This document shows positions 8,460 through 16,929 of a DNA stretch of 64,000 nt, piece by piece; within the stretch, counting starts at the first letter, position 1, and every line of letters starts with the position of its first letter. The position numbers and the translations under genes are program-made. The DNA is taken from NCBI GenBank assembly GCA_045598105.1, contig JAZLLK010000007.1, positions 1-64,000 on the forward strand. The letters run 5' to 3'. This stretch comes from UBA1205 sp045598105. Lineage in GTDB: Bacteria > Bacteroidota > Bacteroidia > Bacteroidales > WCHB1-69. Below the pieces are notes generated by a model. The model was not told the DNA's origin, searched no databases, and saw only the letters and a list, made by a program, of their open reading frames with translations.

Positions 8460-9359
8460 ATGAAGCGATATACTTTAATTTTAGCTGCAATATTGTTAGC
8501 AGCCGTAAGTACGGTAAAGTCACAGTCATCTGAAATAGGAGCATGTGGAGGTGTGTCGTTTTATATGGGTGATTTAAATCCCAAAGGTGTATTTAAGGGG
8601 TCTCGTGCAGCAGGGGGTATTATGTATCGTTACAATATTAATCCCCGTTTTGCGGTAAAGGCCACTGCTTTATTCGGCTCGTTATATGCCAGTGATGCTG
8701 ATCACGGCAATACTGCCCGTAATTTAAGTTTTCGTTCATCTTTGTGTGAATTGTCGGCACAGGTGGAGTTGAATTTTTTACGTTTGTTCAATGAAAAAGG
8801 TAAAAACTGTTGCACCCCCTATTTGTTTGTAGGTGTGGCAGGCTTTTGCTTTAATCCGCAGGCCGAAATGAACGGTACATGGTATGATTTGCAGGCATTG
8901 GGAACCGAAGGTCAAGGCCTGAATAAAGCTGATGATGAAGGCAATGAGTATAACCAAAAGCGTTATAGTTTAACTAACTTTGCCATTCCTTTCGGATTGG
9001 GCTTTAGGGTGAACTTTTTACAATATTATAGTATAGGTATAGAATGGGGATTTAGAAAAACCTTCACGGACTATATTGATGATGTGAGCGGTAATTATGT
9101 GTCCCGTGATTTATTTATAGAATTTCGTTCTCAGTTGGTTGCCGATTTAGCTGATAGAACCCTTTCTACCACCGTTAATGAAGACGGGGAAACGGTACCT
9201 GATTATCACAAGGCCGGTTCAGCCCGCGGTACCAGCAGTGCTAAGGATTGGTATTCATTTTTGACTTTGAATTTTTCGTTCAAAATATCCGATATGATTA
9301 ACGATTGTTCTTCTCCTTTAAAATCCGGAAGATCAAAAGGACTCCCCAAACGCCGATAG
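8460..9359 (+). CDS. porG: PorG-type outer-membrane protein of the type IX secretion system (DUF6089)
   Basis: A 299-residue barrel protein with a signal peptide (cleavage near VKSQS). Diagnostic PorG/DUF6089 features are an N-terminal FYMGDLNP motif, YRYNINPRFAVKA, ARNLSFRSSLCELS, the LGTEGQG loop and FRKTFTDYIDDVSGNYV near the C-terminus. In P. gingivalis PorG is the outer-membrane partner of the PorK-PorN ring of the T9SS. The gene is followed by uppS, bamA and an OmpH/Skp gene in the same order as PG0189-PG0192/3 of P. gingivalis, which strongly supports orthology. The last 25 residues are basic and low in complexity. Window cargo proteins at 37651 and 45332 carry T9SS sorting domains. 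Confidence 0.85.
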   Translation: MKRYTLILAAILLAAVSTVKSQSSEIGACGGVSFYMGDLNPKGVFKGSRAAGGIMYRYNINPRFAVKATALFGSLYASDADHGNTARNLSFRSSLCELSAQVELNFLRLFNEKGKNCCTPYLFVGVAGFCFNPQAEMNGTWYDLQALGTEGQGLNKADDEGNEYNQKRYSLTNFAIPFGLGFRVNFLQYYSIGIEWGFRKTFTDYIDDVSGNYVSRDLFIEFRSQLVADLADRTLSTTVNEDGETVPDYHKAGSARGTSSAKDWYSFLTLNFSFKISDMINDCSSPLKSGRSKGLPKRR

Positions 9360-9390
9360 CATACCATACTTCTGTTAAGTATTTATTTCA

Positions 9391-10128
9391 ATGACATCAA
9401 TTGCTGAAATAAAAAAACATACTATTCCTCGGCATATAGCCATTATAATGGATGGAAACGGTCGCTGGGCCAAGGCTCAAAATAAAGAGCGTCTGGAAGG
9501 ACATCGCCAGGGAGCTGTAGCTTTAAGAGCCACCTTAGAGGGCGCCGTGGAGTTGGGTGTTAAATATTTAACCGTATATGCTTTTTCTATAGAAAATTGG
9601 AATCGTACCCGTGAGGAGGTGAGCGGTTTAATGCATTTGTTTGTACAAACATGTGCATTAGAGTTGCCTACCTTGCAAAAGCATAATATACGGTTTAAGG
9701 CTATAGGCAATATGGATATGCTGGGCGAGGATTGTCGTAACAGCATACGCACCATGGAAGAAAGTACCGCTTCCAATACAGCTTTAACCTTAGTAGTGGC
9801 CATCAGTTACGGCTCACGTTGGGAAATAGCCAATGCCGCTAAGTTAATAGCCCGTCAGGCACAACAGGGCAACCTGGATGCCGATGATGTGAATGAAGAC
9901 CTGTTTTCGCAATATTTGCTTACCCGCACCATTCCGGATCCTGATTTGCTTATACGTACCAGTGGTGAATATAGAATAAGCAATTATTTATTGTGGCAAA
10001 TCGCCTATGCGGAATTGTATTTTACCAATACGTATTGGCCTGATTTTAATAAGGAAACGTTGTATGAAGCTGTGGCAGACTATCAAAAAAGAGAGCGACG
10101 GTTTGGTAAAACAAGTGAACAATTATAG
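9391..10128 (+). CDS. uppS: Isoprenyl (undecaprenyl) diphosphate synthase UppS
   Basis: Cis-prenyltransferase that condenses isopentenyl diphosphate onto farnesyl diphosphate, giving the C55 carrier lipid for peptidoglycan and surface polysaccharides. The 245-residue length is normal. The catalytic Asp is Asp21 in IIMDGNGRWA; the FSIENWNR motif and the C-terminal RTSGEYRISNYLLWQ substrate-binding segment are intact. It is cytoplasmic and membrane-associated. It lies between porG and bamA in the conserved envelope operon, so carrier-lipid supply and outer-membrane assembly are co-transcribed. Confidence 0.95.
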   Translation: MTSIAEIKKHTIPRHIAIIMDGNGRWAKAQNKERLEGHRQGAVALRATLEGAVELGVKYLTVYAFSIENWNRTREEVSGLMHLFVQTCALELPTLQKHNIRFKAIGNMDMLGEDCRNSIRTMEESTASNTALTLVVAISYGSRWEIANAAKLIARQAQQGNLDADDVNEDLFSQYLLTRTIPDPDLLIRTSGEYRISNYLLWQIAYAELYFTNTYWPDFNKETLYEAVADYQKRERRFGKTSEQL

Positions 10129-10180
10129 CAAAGTGAATAATAAAATTTCTATAGTTGCGTTATATATTTTTTAGGAGTAA

Positions 10181-12778
10181 ATGAAAAGGTTCGTAATAAC
10201 AGTTTGGGCAATATTATGCGTGTTATGCTGTTACCGGCTGCAGGCGCAGGTTTCACTTGGAGGTGGATCCAATGTGTCATTGAACTATATGGCTCCGGAA
10301 GAATATGAAATAGGTGGCATTACCTTCAGCGGTACAGGTCATTGCGACTTAAGAAGCCTTAGTTTTGCCGTAGGCGATAAAATTAAAATACCCGGAGAAA
10401 AAATACGTAAAACCATACAACGTCTTTCAGCCATGGGGCTGTATAAGGATAATATTAAAATATCGGCAACCCGGGTGGAAGGGAAAACCGTTTTTTTGGA
10501 TATTTATTTGGAAGAAATGCCCCGCTTGAGTTCTTTTGTATATAAAGGTGTAAAAAAGAGTGATATAGAAGAGTTTGAAAAGAAAATTAATTTGGTACAG
10601 GGTAAGGTGGTGAATGAAAATATGAAAATAGTGGTGAACAATGTAATTACCGACTATTATAAAGAAAAAGGCTTTTACCATGCCCGCACCATCATTACCG
10701 AAGAGTCTGATTCGCTCAATGCCAATTTTGTAACACTTACCATAGAGGTGGATAAAGGTAAAAAGGTAAAGGTGGGTACCATTAATATTACCGGTACTCA
10801 TCAGCTGGAGTCGTCCACCCTGCGTATGGCCATGAAGGAAACTAAAACCAAATTCCTGTTTCAGCCTTTTGAAAAATGGGATACTTCCGTGGTGGCATAT
10901 TTTCGTAATCATGACAACTATGCCGGTAAAGACCTGTTTCAGTTGTTTAAACAATATAATTCCGATAGGGTGCGTCCCCGTTTTAAGGCCTCAAAGTTTG
11001 ATGAGCAAAAATATGAGGCCGACAAGCTTGCATTGGTGAAAAAAATGAATGAATTGGGGTATAGAGATGCCTATATTAAGTATGATAGCGTTTACCTTAT
11101 TAATGACAGGGAAATGAATATAGATATAGAAGTGGAAGAGGGTAAAAAATATTACTTTCGTAATATCACCTGGGTGGGTAATACCAAGTATTCCGATGAG
11201 GTGTTATCCAAAATATTGGCCATTAATAAAGGCGACGTGTATAATACCGCCCTGCTGGAACAAAATCTTAATATGGGGCAGGATAATGCCGATGTAAGCT
11301 CTCTCTATTTAGATGACGGTTACCTGTTCTATTATGCTTTACCGGTAGAAATACTGGTGGAAGACGATTCGGTGGATGTGGAAATACGTATACGTGAAGG
11401 CATACAGGCTCATATCAATAAGGTTACCGTGTCGGGCAATACCCGTACTTCCGATAATGTAATATTGCGTGAGTTGGCTACTATGCCCGGCAATGTATTC
11501 TCCCGCTCCGATATTATACGTTCTCAGCGACAATTGCTGTCCTTAGGCTATTTTAATCAGGAAAATATGAACGTAATACCTAAGGCCGATGAAAAGAGCG
11601 GTACGGTGGATTTGGAATATGTGGTAGAAGAGTCCACATCTGACCAATTGGAACTGTCAGTAGGCTGGGGAGCTAAGGTGTTCTACGGCTCGGTGGGCTT
11701 GTCATTTAATAATTTTTCTACCCGTAAGTTGTTCAAAAAAGATGCCTGGGCACCTATACCCAGCGGTGACGGACAAAGCGTGTCATTCAGAGTGCAGGTA
11801 TATTCCAATTATTCCCAATACTATGCTTTCAGTTTTACCGAACCATGGGTGGGCGGCAAAAAACCTATTGCACTCAACTTTGGTATATCACATAGCCGTG
11901 TGGCCAGCTATGGCAGGGCTACTACCGATGCCGATTATTATCGTTTTGATTTTACCCAAGTATCATTGGGTGAGTCCCATAGGTTAAAACTTCCCGATGA
12001 TTATTTTTACATGTCCAATACTTTGTCATATCAGCAGTATTATGTGGATAATTATCCTTATTTTGTGCTGGATTCGGGTCGTTGTAATGCCTTTAGTTAC
12101 ACCTTTACCTTGGGTAGAAACTCTTTAGATGCTCCTATATATCCCCGTACGGGTTCCGAAATGCTGTTTAGCGTGCAGCTTACTCCGCCCTATTCCTTAA
12201 TGAACCATAAAAACTACAGCGATATTTCCGATATGGAACGCTATAAATGGCTGGAATATCACAAATGGAAATTCAATGTATCACAATATGTGAACATAGT
12301 GGAAAATTTGGTGCTGAGTGTAAGGGCTAAATTCGGATTTTTGGGTAGTTTTAATAAGGCTACGGGTATTACCCCGTTTGAGCGATTTTATATGGGCGGT
12401 AGTGGTATGACCACCAGTTACATGTATGATAGCCGCGAAATAGTGAGTATGCGCGGTTATACTGACGAATCACTCGCTCCGGAGGGCGGTGGGGTAATAT
12501 ACCAAAAATTTACCTTGGAGTTGCGTTATCCTATCACGCTTAATCCGTCAGCTACCATATTCCTGCTCGGATTTGTGGAGGCAGGTAATTGTTGGGAATC
12601 GTTTCAAGCGTACCAGCCTTTTAAAATGTATCGTTCTGCCGGTGTGGGCGTAAGAGTGTATTTGCCTATGTTCGGATTGTTAGGTCTGGATTGGGGCTAC
12701 GGATTTGATAGTGTACCGGGTAATGCCGATGCCAATAAGTCTCAATTCCACTTCTCCATAGGGCGTTCTATAGATTAG
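10181..12778 (+). CDS. bamA: Outer membrane protein assembly factor BamA
   Basis: Core subunit of the machine that inserts beta-barrel proteins into the outer membrane. The 865-residue precursor has a signal peptide (ending near LQAQV), POTRA-type domains spanning roughly residues 40-470 and an Omp85 barrel to the C-terminus. In the barrel, SMRGYTDE is the conserved RGF/Y motif of the loop-6 lid. The C-terminus ends FHFSIGRSID rather than in the usual terminal Phe. The stretch after the first POTRA is longer than in E. coli, as is usual in Bacteroidota. An AGGAG sequence 5 nt before the ATG is one of the few Shine-Dalgarno-like sites here. Upstream uppS and downstream skp fit its role. Confidence 0.94.
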   Translation: MKRFVITVWAILCVLCCYRLQAQVSLGGGSNVSLNYMAPEEYEIGGITFSGTGHCDLRSLSFAVGDKIKIPGEKIRKTIQRLSAMGLYKDNIKISATRVEGKTVFLDIYLEEMPRLSSFVYKGVKKSDIEEFEKKINLVQGKVVNENMKIVVNNVITDYYKEKGFYHARTIITEESDSLNANFVTLTIEVDKGKKVKVGTINITGTHQLESSTLRMAMKETKTKFLFQPFEKWDTSVVAYFRNHDNYAGKDLFQLFKQYNSDRVRPRFKASKFDEQKYEADKLALVKKMNELGYRDAYIKYDSVYLINDREMNIDIEVEEGKKYYFRNITWVGNTKYSDEVLSKILAINKGDVYNTALLEQNLNMGQDNADVSSLYLDDGYLFYYALPVEILVEDDSVDVEIRIREGIQAHINKVTVSGNTRTSDNVILRELATMPGNVFSRSDIIRSQRQLLSLGYFNQENMNVIPKADEKSGTVDLEYVVEESTSDQLELSVGWGAKVFYGSVGLSFNNFSTRKLFKKDAWAPIPSGDGQSVSFRVQVYSNYSQYYAFSFTEPWVGGKKPIALNFGISHSRVASYGRATTDADYYRFDFTQVSLGESHRLKLPDDYFYMSNTLSYQQYYVDNYPYFVLDSGRCNAFSYTFTLGRNSLDAPIYPRTGSEMLFSVQLTPPYSLMNHKNYSDISDMERYKWLEYHKWKFNVSQYVNIVENLVLSVRAKFGFLGSFNKATGITPFERFYMGGSGMTTSYMYDSREIVSMRGYTDESLAPEGGGVIYQKFTLELRYPITLNPSATIFLLGFVEAGNCWESFQAYQPFKMYRSAGVGVRVYLPMFGLLGLDWGYGFDSVPGNADANKSQFHFSIGRSID

Positions 12779-12806
12779 AGTATTAACTTTTTAAAAAAAT
12801 ATAAAT

Positions 12807-13340
12807 ATGATGAAGAAATTATTGTTGATTTCATTACTTGTATTAAGTGTGGGTGCATACGCACAAAAATATGCTTATATTGATTCCGAATACATATTGA
12901 GCAATATGCCCAGTTATGTGGAAGCCCAGGCCGAATTAGACCGTTTGAGTGTGAATTGGCAAAAAGAAATAGAAGCCAAATTCAAAGAAATAGACGATAT
13001 GTATCGTAAATATCAGCAAGATGCCGTGCTTCTTCCTGAAGATGCCAAGGTAAAACGTCAAAACGAAATAATTAATGCCGAAAGCGAAGCTAAGGAATTG
13101 CAAAAGAAACGTTTTGGTACCGACGGCGACCTGTATAAAAAGCGTGAAGAGTTAATAAAACCCATACAAGACAGAGTGTTTACTGCTATAGAAGAATATG
13201 CCAGAGAACGGGCTTATGCCTTTGTATTTGATAAGGCCGGCGATATGACTATAGTATATGCCGACAGTAAATATGATATTAATGATGCCATATTGGCTAA
13301 ATTAGGCGTGGTAGCCGGAGGTAAAGACGATACCAAATAG
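12807..13340 (+). CDS. skp: OmpH/Skp family periplasmic chaperone
   Basis: A 177-residue periplasmic holdase that keeps nascent outer-membrane proteins soluble on their way to BamA. There is a signal peptide (cleavage after GAYAQ), the family opening KYAYIDSEYILSNMPSY and a long charged, heptad-like helix from about residue 45 to 120 forming the tentacle coiled coil, followed by the C-terminal AYVFD-type strand segment (YAFVFDKAGDMTIVYA). It is the last gene of the operon, 28 nt after bamA and 18 nt before an intrinsic terminator. Some relatives carry two tandem copies here; only one is present. Confidence 0.92.
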   Translation: MMKKLLLISLLVLSVGAYAQKYAYIDSEYILSNMPSYVEAQAELDRLSVNWQKEIEAKFKEIDDMYRKYQQDAVLLPEDAKVKRQNEIINAESEAKELQKKRFGTDGDLYKKREELIKPIQDRVFTAIEEYARERAYAFVFDKAGDMTIVYADSKYDINDAILAKLGVVAGGKDDTK

Positions 13341-13357
13341 GCTAACAGGTGAATAAT

Positions 13358-13389
13358 AAAAAAAAACGGCATACAATGCCGTTTTTTTT
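13358..13389 (+). terminator. Intrinsic terminator after skp
   Basis: ACGGCAT (13366-13372) and ATGCCGT (13376-13382) form a 7-bp stem with a 3-nt loop, extended by flanking A and T runs, and followed by a T-tract. It ends the porG-skp operon. Confidence 0.9.
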
Positions 13390-13483
13390 ATGTTTTTTAG
13401 TATATAATATATGCAAAAAAACGATAAATGTAAAAAATGAATAGTTTTATATAAAACTTCGGGGCTAATGAGTGTAGTAGTAT

Positions 13484-13879
13484 TTATTGCAACTGTAGCT
13501 TGTTACGATGTATAAGGCAATAGCAGGGTATGCCCAGCAGTGTCCCCAATATGTCAGCATACCAGTCAAACATATTGCCGTCACGTTTCACAAAGGGTAA
13601 ATGCTGAAACCATTCGGTGAAGGCACCATAACCTACACTAATAAAAAATATAATAATCAGGTGGCTATATGCAAGCTTATAGTTACGGTATCGGCATACG
13701 TCGGTAAGCATGGCATAGCAGAATCCGCCAAAGAACAGCAGATGGCTCACTTTGTCCCATTGTAACCACTCACTAAAAGTGGGCACGGGAGGAATTATGG
13801 TTCCGGGTATAGCTATGAGTATAAATATGCCTATAACGCATATAAGGGAGTAGCGGTATTGTTGTATTAAACTAGCCAT
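13484..13879 (-). CDS. VanZ-like small integral membrane protein
   Basis: A 131-residue protein with about four hydrophobic helices, at residues 10-30, 45-60, 70-90 and 105-122. The sequence DKVSHLLFFGGFCYAML and the C-terminal DMFDWYADILGTLLG-like segment (here GNMFDWYADILGTLLG) match the VanZ fold, known for teicoplanin resistance but widespread with unknown roles. It lies downstream of gcvH on the same strand, separated from it by an intrinsic terminator, so expression probably depends on read-through or on a promoter not recognised here. Nothing ties it to antibiotic resistance in this genome. Confidence 0.75.
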   Translation of the reverse strand: MASLIQQYRYSLICVIGIFILIAIPGTIIPPVPTFSEWLQWDKVSHLLFFGGFCYAMLTDVCRYRNYKLAYSHLIIIFFISVGYGAFTEWFQHLPFVKRDGNMFDWYADILGTLLGIPCYCLIHRNKLQLQ

Positions 13880-13892
13880 AAGGTATAAGTAT

Positions 13893-13922
13893 AAAAAAAT
13901 AGGGAGTAATTACTCCCTATTT
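13893..13922 (-). terminator. Perfect 26-bp palindrome acting as gcvH terminator
   Basis: Bases 13897-13922 are a perfect palindrome centred between 13909 and 13910. On the minus strand it is followed by a T7 run, as expected for an intrinsic terminator 20 nt beyond the gcvH stop. Confidence 0.85.
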
Positions 13923-13942
13923 ATATGTGAACTGTTGGCGAA

Positions 13943-14323
13943 TTATAAACCAATTTTTTCGCGATATTGAGCGGCAGTTAATAAGTCGTTCAATTCAGCG
14001 GGATTGTTCATTTTAACTTTTATTATCCAACCCTGATCGTAAGGATTAGTATTAATTAATGCAGGATTACCTTCCAATTCAGCATTGAATTCCATTACTT
14101 CACCGGTTACGGGCATGAGTAAGTCTGCAACAGTTTTAACGGCTTCTATAGAACCAAAAACTTCTTCTTTGTCCAAGGTGCTTCCTTCGCAAGTAACGTC
14201 AACAAATACTATGTCGCCCAATTCGTGTTGAGCATAGTCAGTAATACCTACGTATGCAACATCACCATCCACTCTTATCCATTCATCGTCTTGAGTGTAC
14301 TTTAAGTTTTCTAAAATTTCCAT
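13943..14323 (-). CDS. gcvH: Glycine cleavage system H protein
   Basis: The 126-residue lipoyl carrier protein shuttles the aminomethyl group between the P and T proteins of glycine cleavage. The lipoylation site is the Lys in SIEAVKTVADL (about residue 63), flanked by the typical GSIE and LMPVTGEVMEFN strands; the family opening KYTQDDEWIRV is also intact. The length is standard. No gcvP, gcvT or lpd gene lies nearby, so the system is dispersed. The gene has its own promoter box at 14405-14412, giving an approximately 80-nt leader. Confidence 0.96.
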   Translation of the reverse strand: MEILENLKYTQDDEWIRVDGDVAYVGITDYAQHELGDIVFVDVTCEGSTLDKEEVFGSIEAVKTVADLLMPVTGEVMEFNAELEGNPALINTNPYDQGWIIKVKMNNPAELNDLLTAAQYREKIGL

Positions 14324-14404
14324 TTATGTAATTTTTTAATATTATTAATTCTATTATGTGTATCAGCAAGTTAGCGTATTATGCGGACTGCTGTTTACTT
14401 TCGG

Positions 14405-14412
14405 CAAAGGTA
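14405..14412 (-). promoter_or_regulatory. -7 promoter box TACCTTTG of gcvH
   Basis: Perfect TAnnTTTG on the minus strand with an A9 tract just upstream. The gcvH start is about 80 nt downstream. Confidence 0.65.
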
Positions 14413-14462
14413 TAATTTTTTTTTAATTTTTTTGTCTGTAAGGCAATATTTTTCCATAAAAT

Positions 14463-15044
14463 TTATATAGTAGCTGTAATTTGGGCATGAATTTGCAATA
14501 TTTGAGGAATAAGCAACCTGTTTTCATCATTGTATGCTACGTATTTGCATAGCTTTACAGCCTGAGGTGTTATGCATTGTTTTTGCAGGCGTTGTTCTAT
14601 TTCCTGCCGACTCCAGCCATTGCGATATTGTACGCGGTTGTATAGTTCCTCCTTAGGCGTGTGCACCAGTATAATATCGTCAAACCATTGGTGTATATCC
14701 GATTGAAACAATATGGCCGATTCAAACAGCAAATAAGGGCTTCGTTGCAGAGTGCACCATTGCTGAAAATGTTGGCGTATGTAAGGGTGTATAATGGCAT
14801 TTACCATGGCCAGCTTTTCCGGTTGGGAAAATATTATGTTGGCCAAAAGCTCCTTTTGTAGTATTCCGTTTCTAAACACATCAGTGTGTAAAGCCTTGGT
14901 GATTTGCTGCTGTATGTGCGGGTTAAGGTAGGCGTTTTTAGCGTGATAATCACTATAATACACCGGTATGCCCAAGTGCTCAAATATTTGGCAGGCGGTG
15001 GTTTTGCCTGACCCTATGTAGCCGGTAATGCCTATGAGTTTCAT
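14463..15044 (-). CDS. coaE: Dephospho-CoA kinase
   Basis: Last enzyme of coenzyme A synthesis; it phosphorylates the 3'-hydroxyl of dephospho-CoA with ATP. The 193-residue protein opens with the P-loop GITGYIGSGKTT and carries the CoaE motif LFESAILFQS in the central region and a C-terminal helix with R/K residues for the lid. The start at 15044 is chosen because the longer frame (to 15083) reads through the promoter box at 15050-15057. With that box only 5 nt before the ATG, the mRNA is expected to be leaderless or nearly so, which is unusual in this window. Confidence 0.9.
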   Translation of the reverse strand: MKLIGITGYIGSGKTTACQIFEHLGIPVYYSDYHAKNAYLNPHIQQQITKALHTDVFRNGILQKELLANIIFSQPEKLAMVNAIIHPYIRQHFQQWCTLQRSPYLLFESAILFQSDIHQWFDDIILVHTPKEELYNRVQYRNGWSRQEIEQRLQKQCITPQAVKLCKYVAYNDENRLLIPQILQIHAQITATI

Positions 15045-15049
15045 ATAGG

Positions 15050-15057
15050 CAAAAGTA
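15050..15057 (-). promoter_or_regulatory. -7 promoter box TACTTTTG abutting the coaE start codon
   Basis: Perfect box on the minus strand, preceded by an A-tract and CTGC. Only 5 nt separate its last base from the ATG, so transcription should start at or within about 3 nt of the start codon. Confidence 0.65.
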
Positions 15058-15192
15058 GCAGTTTTTTTTAAATATATAGACATGTATGTTTATATAAATA
15101 ATATGTAATATTTAAATGCTTGATTTTAAATGATTTGTGTTTTATGCAAACAAATTTATTTCGTTTTGGCGTTCTAATTCACATATATATTG

Positions 15193-15200
15193 TACTTTTG
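15193..15200 (+). promoter_or_regulatory. -7 promoter box TACTTTTG of the Wzi-like gene
   Basis: Perfect box, 43 nt before the ATG at 15244. It overlaps and excludes the longer in-frame start at 15190. A TTTG at 15165-15168 could be the -33 element with long spacing. Confidence 0.6.
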
Positions 15201-15243
15201 TACATTGGTTGTGCTTATACTTAAGCCGACTATATTATATAAA

Positions 15244-16929
15244 ATGAAGGTAGTAAAATATATTTCAATAATAAGTATCATATTGCTTTGCTTGTGTGCG
15301 TTACCTTGTTATACGGCGCAGGCACAGGATAATCCCCTACACATTTCACATAAAAGTGTGTATGCGTTTTTAGACGAAATGGCTTCGTTACATATAATAG
15401 ATATTAATGCGGCCATTAAGCCTTATAGCCGTGAGTATGTGTTGAAGCAGTTGCTGGAAGTTCAGCACCATAGTGAAGAGCTGAATACGGTACAGCAAAG
15501 GGAATTGGCTTTTCACCTGCTGGAATTCAATGTGGAGAATAATGCCGATAAGTCCTGCTATAAATTGAATGCCTTTAAGGAACATCCGCATGTAAACCTG
15601 TGCTTATATCCTTTGGGATTGTATTATAATAACAAATGGTTTAAGGTATCGGTAAAGCCTATATGGGGCATAGAATATTATATAGCCGGCAGGCAAAAGG
15701 AGCAAATGATGTATCGCTATTGGGGCGGTGGTGAAATGGTGGGCTATATAGGTAAACATGTAGGTTTTTATGCCAATTTTACCGATAATTCCCAGTCGCA
15801 ACCTATGAGTACTCCTCAAAAACTTACCCAAATGCAGGGCGCCATACTTAAAGGACAAACACTCAGCACCGATTATTTCAATGTGCGTGGGGGTATTACC
15901 TTTTCATGGAAATGGGGTTCTATAGGCCTTATTAAAGATAATATAGCTTGGGGCAGTGCTCATAACGGATCTAATATATTTTCGGGGCGTACCCAGCCTT
16001 ATGTAATGATTAAGTTGCGGCTGTCACCGGTACAATGGTTTGAATATAACTATTTTAACGGTTGGTTGGCATCCGATATCATTGACAGTTCGGCTACATA
16101 TATAGCCCATAATAATACCCGCCGTGAGGTGATGCGAAGCAAGCTGATAGCTGCCAATATGCTTACATTCAGGCCGGTGAAGAATTTGTACCTTAATATA
16201 GGTAATTCCGTAGTATATAGTGATATGGGGTTCCAAATGCAGTACATAGTGCCTTTTATGTTCTATAAAGGGGTGGACGATAACTATAATGCTACCAGCA
16301 ATACTGCAGGGCATAATACCCAAATGTTCTTTGACATTAGCAGCCGTAATGTTAAGTATTTGCATTTATATGCCTCATTATTTGTAGATGAACTATCGTT
16401 TTCCCGTATGTTTGATAAGCAAAAACAATCAAACTATGTGAGTGGTAAAATAGGTGCCTGTTTTAGCGGATTGCCTAAAACATTTTCATTTACTGTAGAA
16501 TACACACGTACGCATCCTAATGTTTACCAGCATTTTATGCCGGCTGTTACCTTTGCATCGGGTAGCGTTAATTTAGGCCATTATTTAGGTAGCAATGCCG
16601 ATGAAATATTTGTGGAGGCCGCTTACAGGCCGGTGCAGCGTTTGCACCTGAGTGCTTCATATACCTATATGCGTAAGGGTACCGATTATGTATATGGTGT
16701 GGGTGAGCCATGGGGGTTGCCCTGTATGGATAATATTATATATGCTAATCATGTGGTAGCCCTTAAGGCCGAGTGGGAGTTTATGAACAATAATTTTATA
16801 TATGCTCATGCCTATGTGTACAAAGTACGCGGCGAAGATGGCCTGGTAGAAAAGTACAATCCTGCCTATATGCAAAAAACTTCCGGTGTGCCGCTTACCT
16901 TTATGATGGGCTTCAATTTCGGTTTTTAG
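15244..16929 (+). CDS. Capsule assembly Wzi-like outer-membrane barrel protein
   Basis: A 561-residue exported protein. After a signal peptide ending near AQAQD there is a short helical N-terminal segment (YAFLDEMASLHIIDIN, typical of Bacteroidota Wzi-like proteins) and then a long run of amphipathic strands with aromatic girdles consistent with an 18-strand-type barrel; it ends in Phe (MGFNFGF), the usual outer-membrane insertion signal. In E. coli Wzi anchors capsule at the surface; in Bacteroidota the family is broad and the ligand is unknown. There are no capsule genes beside it. It converges on ispG with a 4-nt overlap of the stop codons. Confidence 0.78.
   Translation: MKVVKYISIISIILLCLCALPCYTAQAQDNPLHISHKSVYAFLDEMASLHIIDINAAIKPYSREYVLKQLLEVQHHSEELNTVQQRELAFHLLEFNVENNADKSCYKLNAFKEHPHVNLCLYPLGLYYNNKWFKVSVKPIWGIEYYIAGRQKEQMMYRYWGGGEMVGYIGKHVGFYANFTDNSQSQPMSTPQKLTQMQGAILKGQTLSTDYFNVRGGITFSWKWGSIGLIKDNIAWGSAHNGSNIFSGRTQPYVMIKLRLSPVQWFEYNYFNGWLASDIIDSSATYIAHNNTRREVMRSKLIAANMLTFRPVKNLYLNIGNSVVYSDMGFQMQYIVPFMFYKGVDDNYNATSNTAGHNTQMFFDISSRNVKYLHLYASLFVDELSFSRMFDKQKQSNYVSGKIGACFSGLPKTFSFTVEYTRTHPNVYQHFMPAVTFASGSVNLGHYLGSNADEIFVEAAYRPVQRLHLSASYTYMRKGTDYVYGVGEPWGLPCMDNIIYANHVVALKAEWEFMNNNFIYAHAYVYKVRGEDGLVEKYNPAYMQKTSGVPLTFMMGFNFGF

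Noticed and set aside
13484..13879. Glycopeptide resistance gene
   Set aside because: VanZ-like proteins are widespread with unrelated roles, and no van cluster is present.
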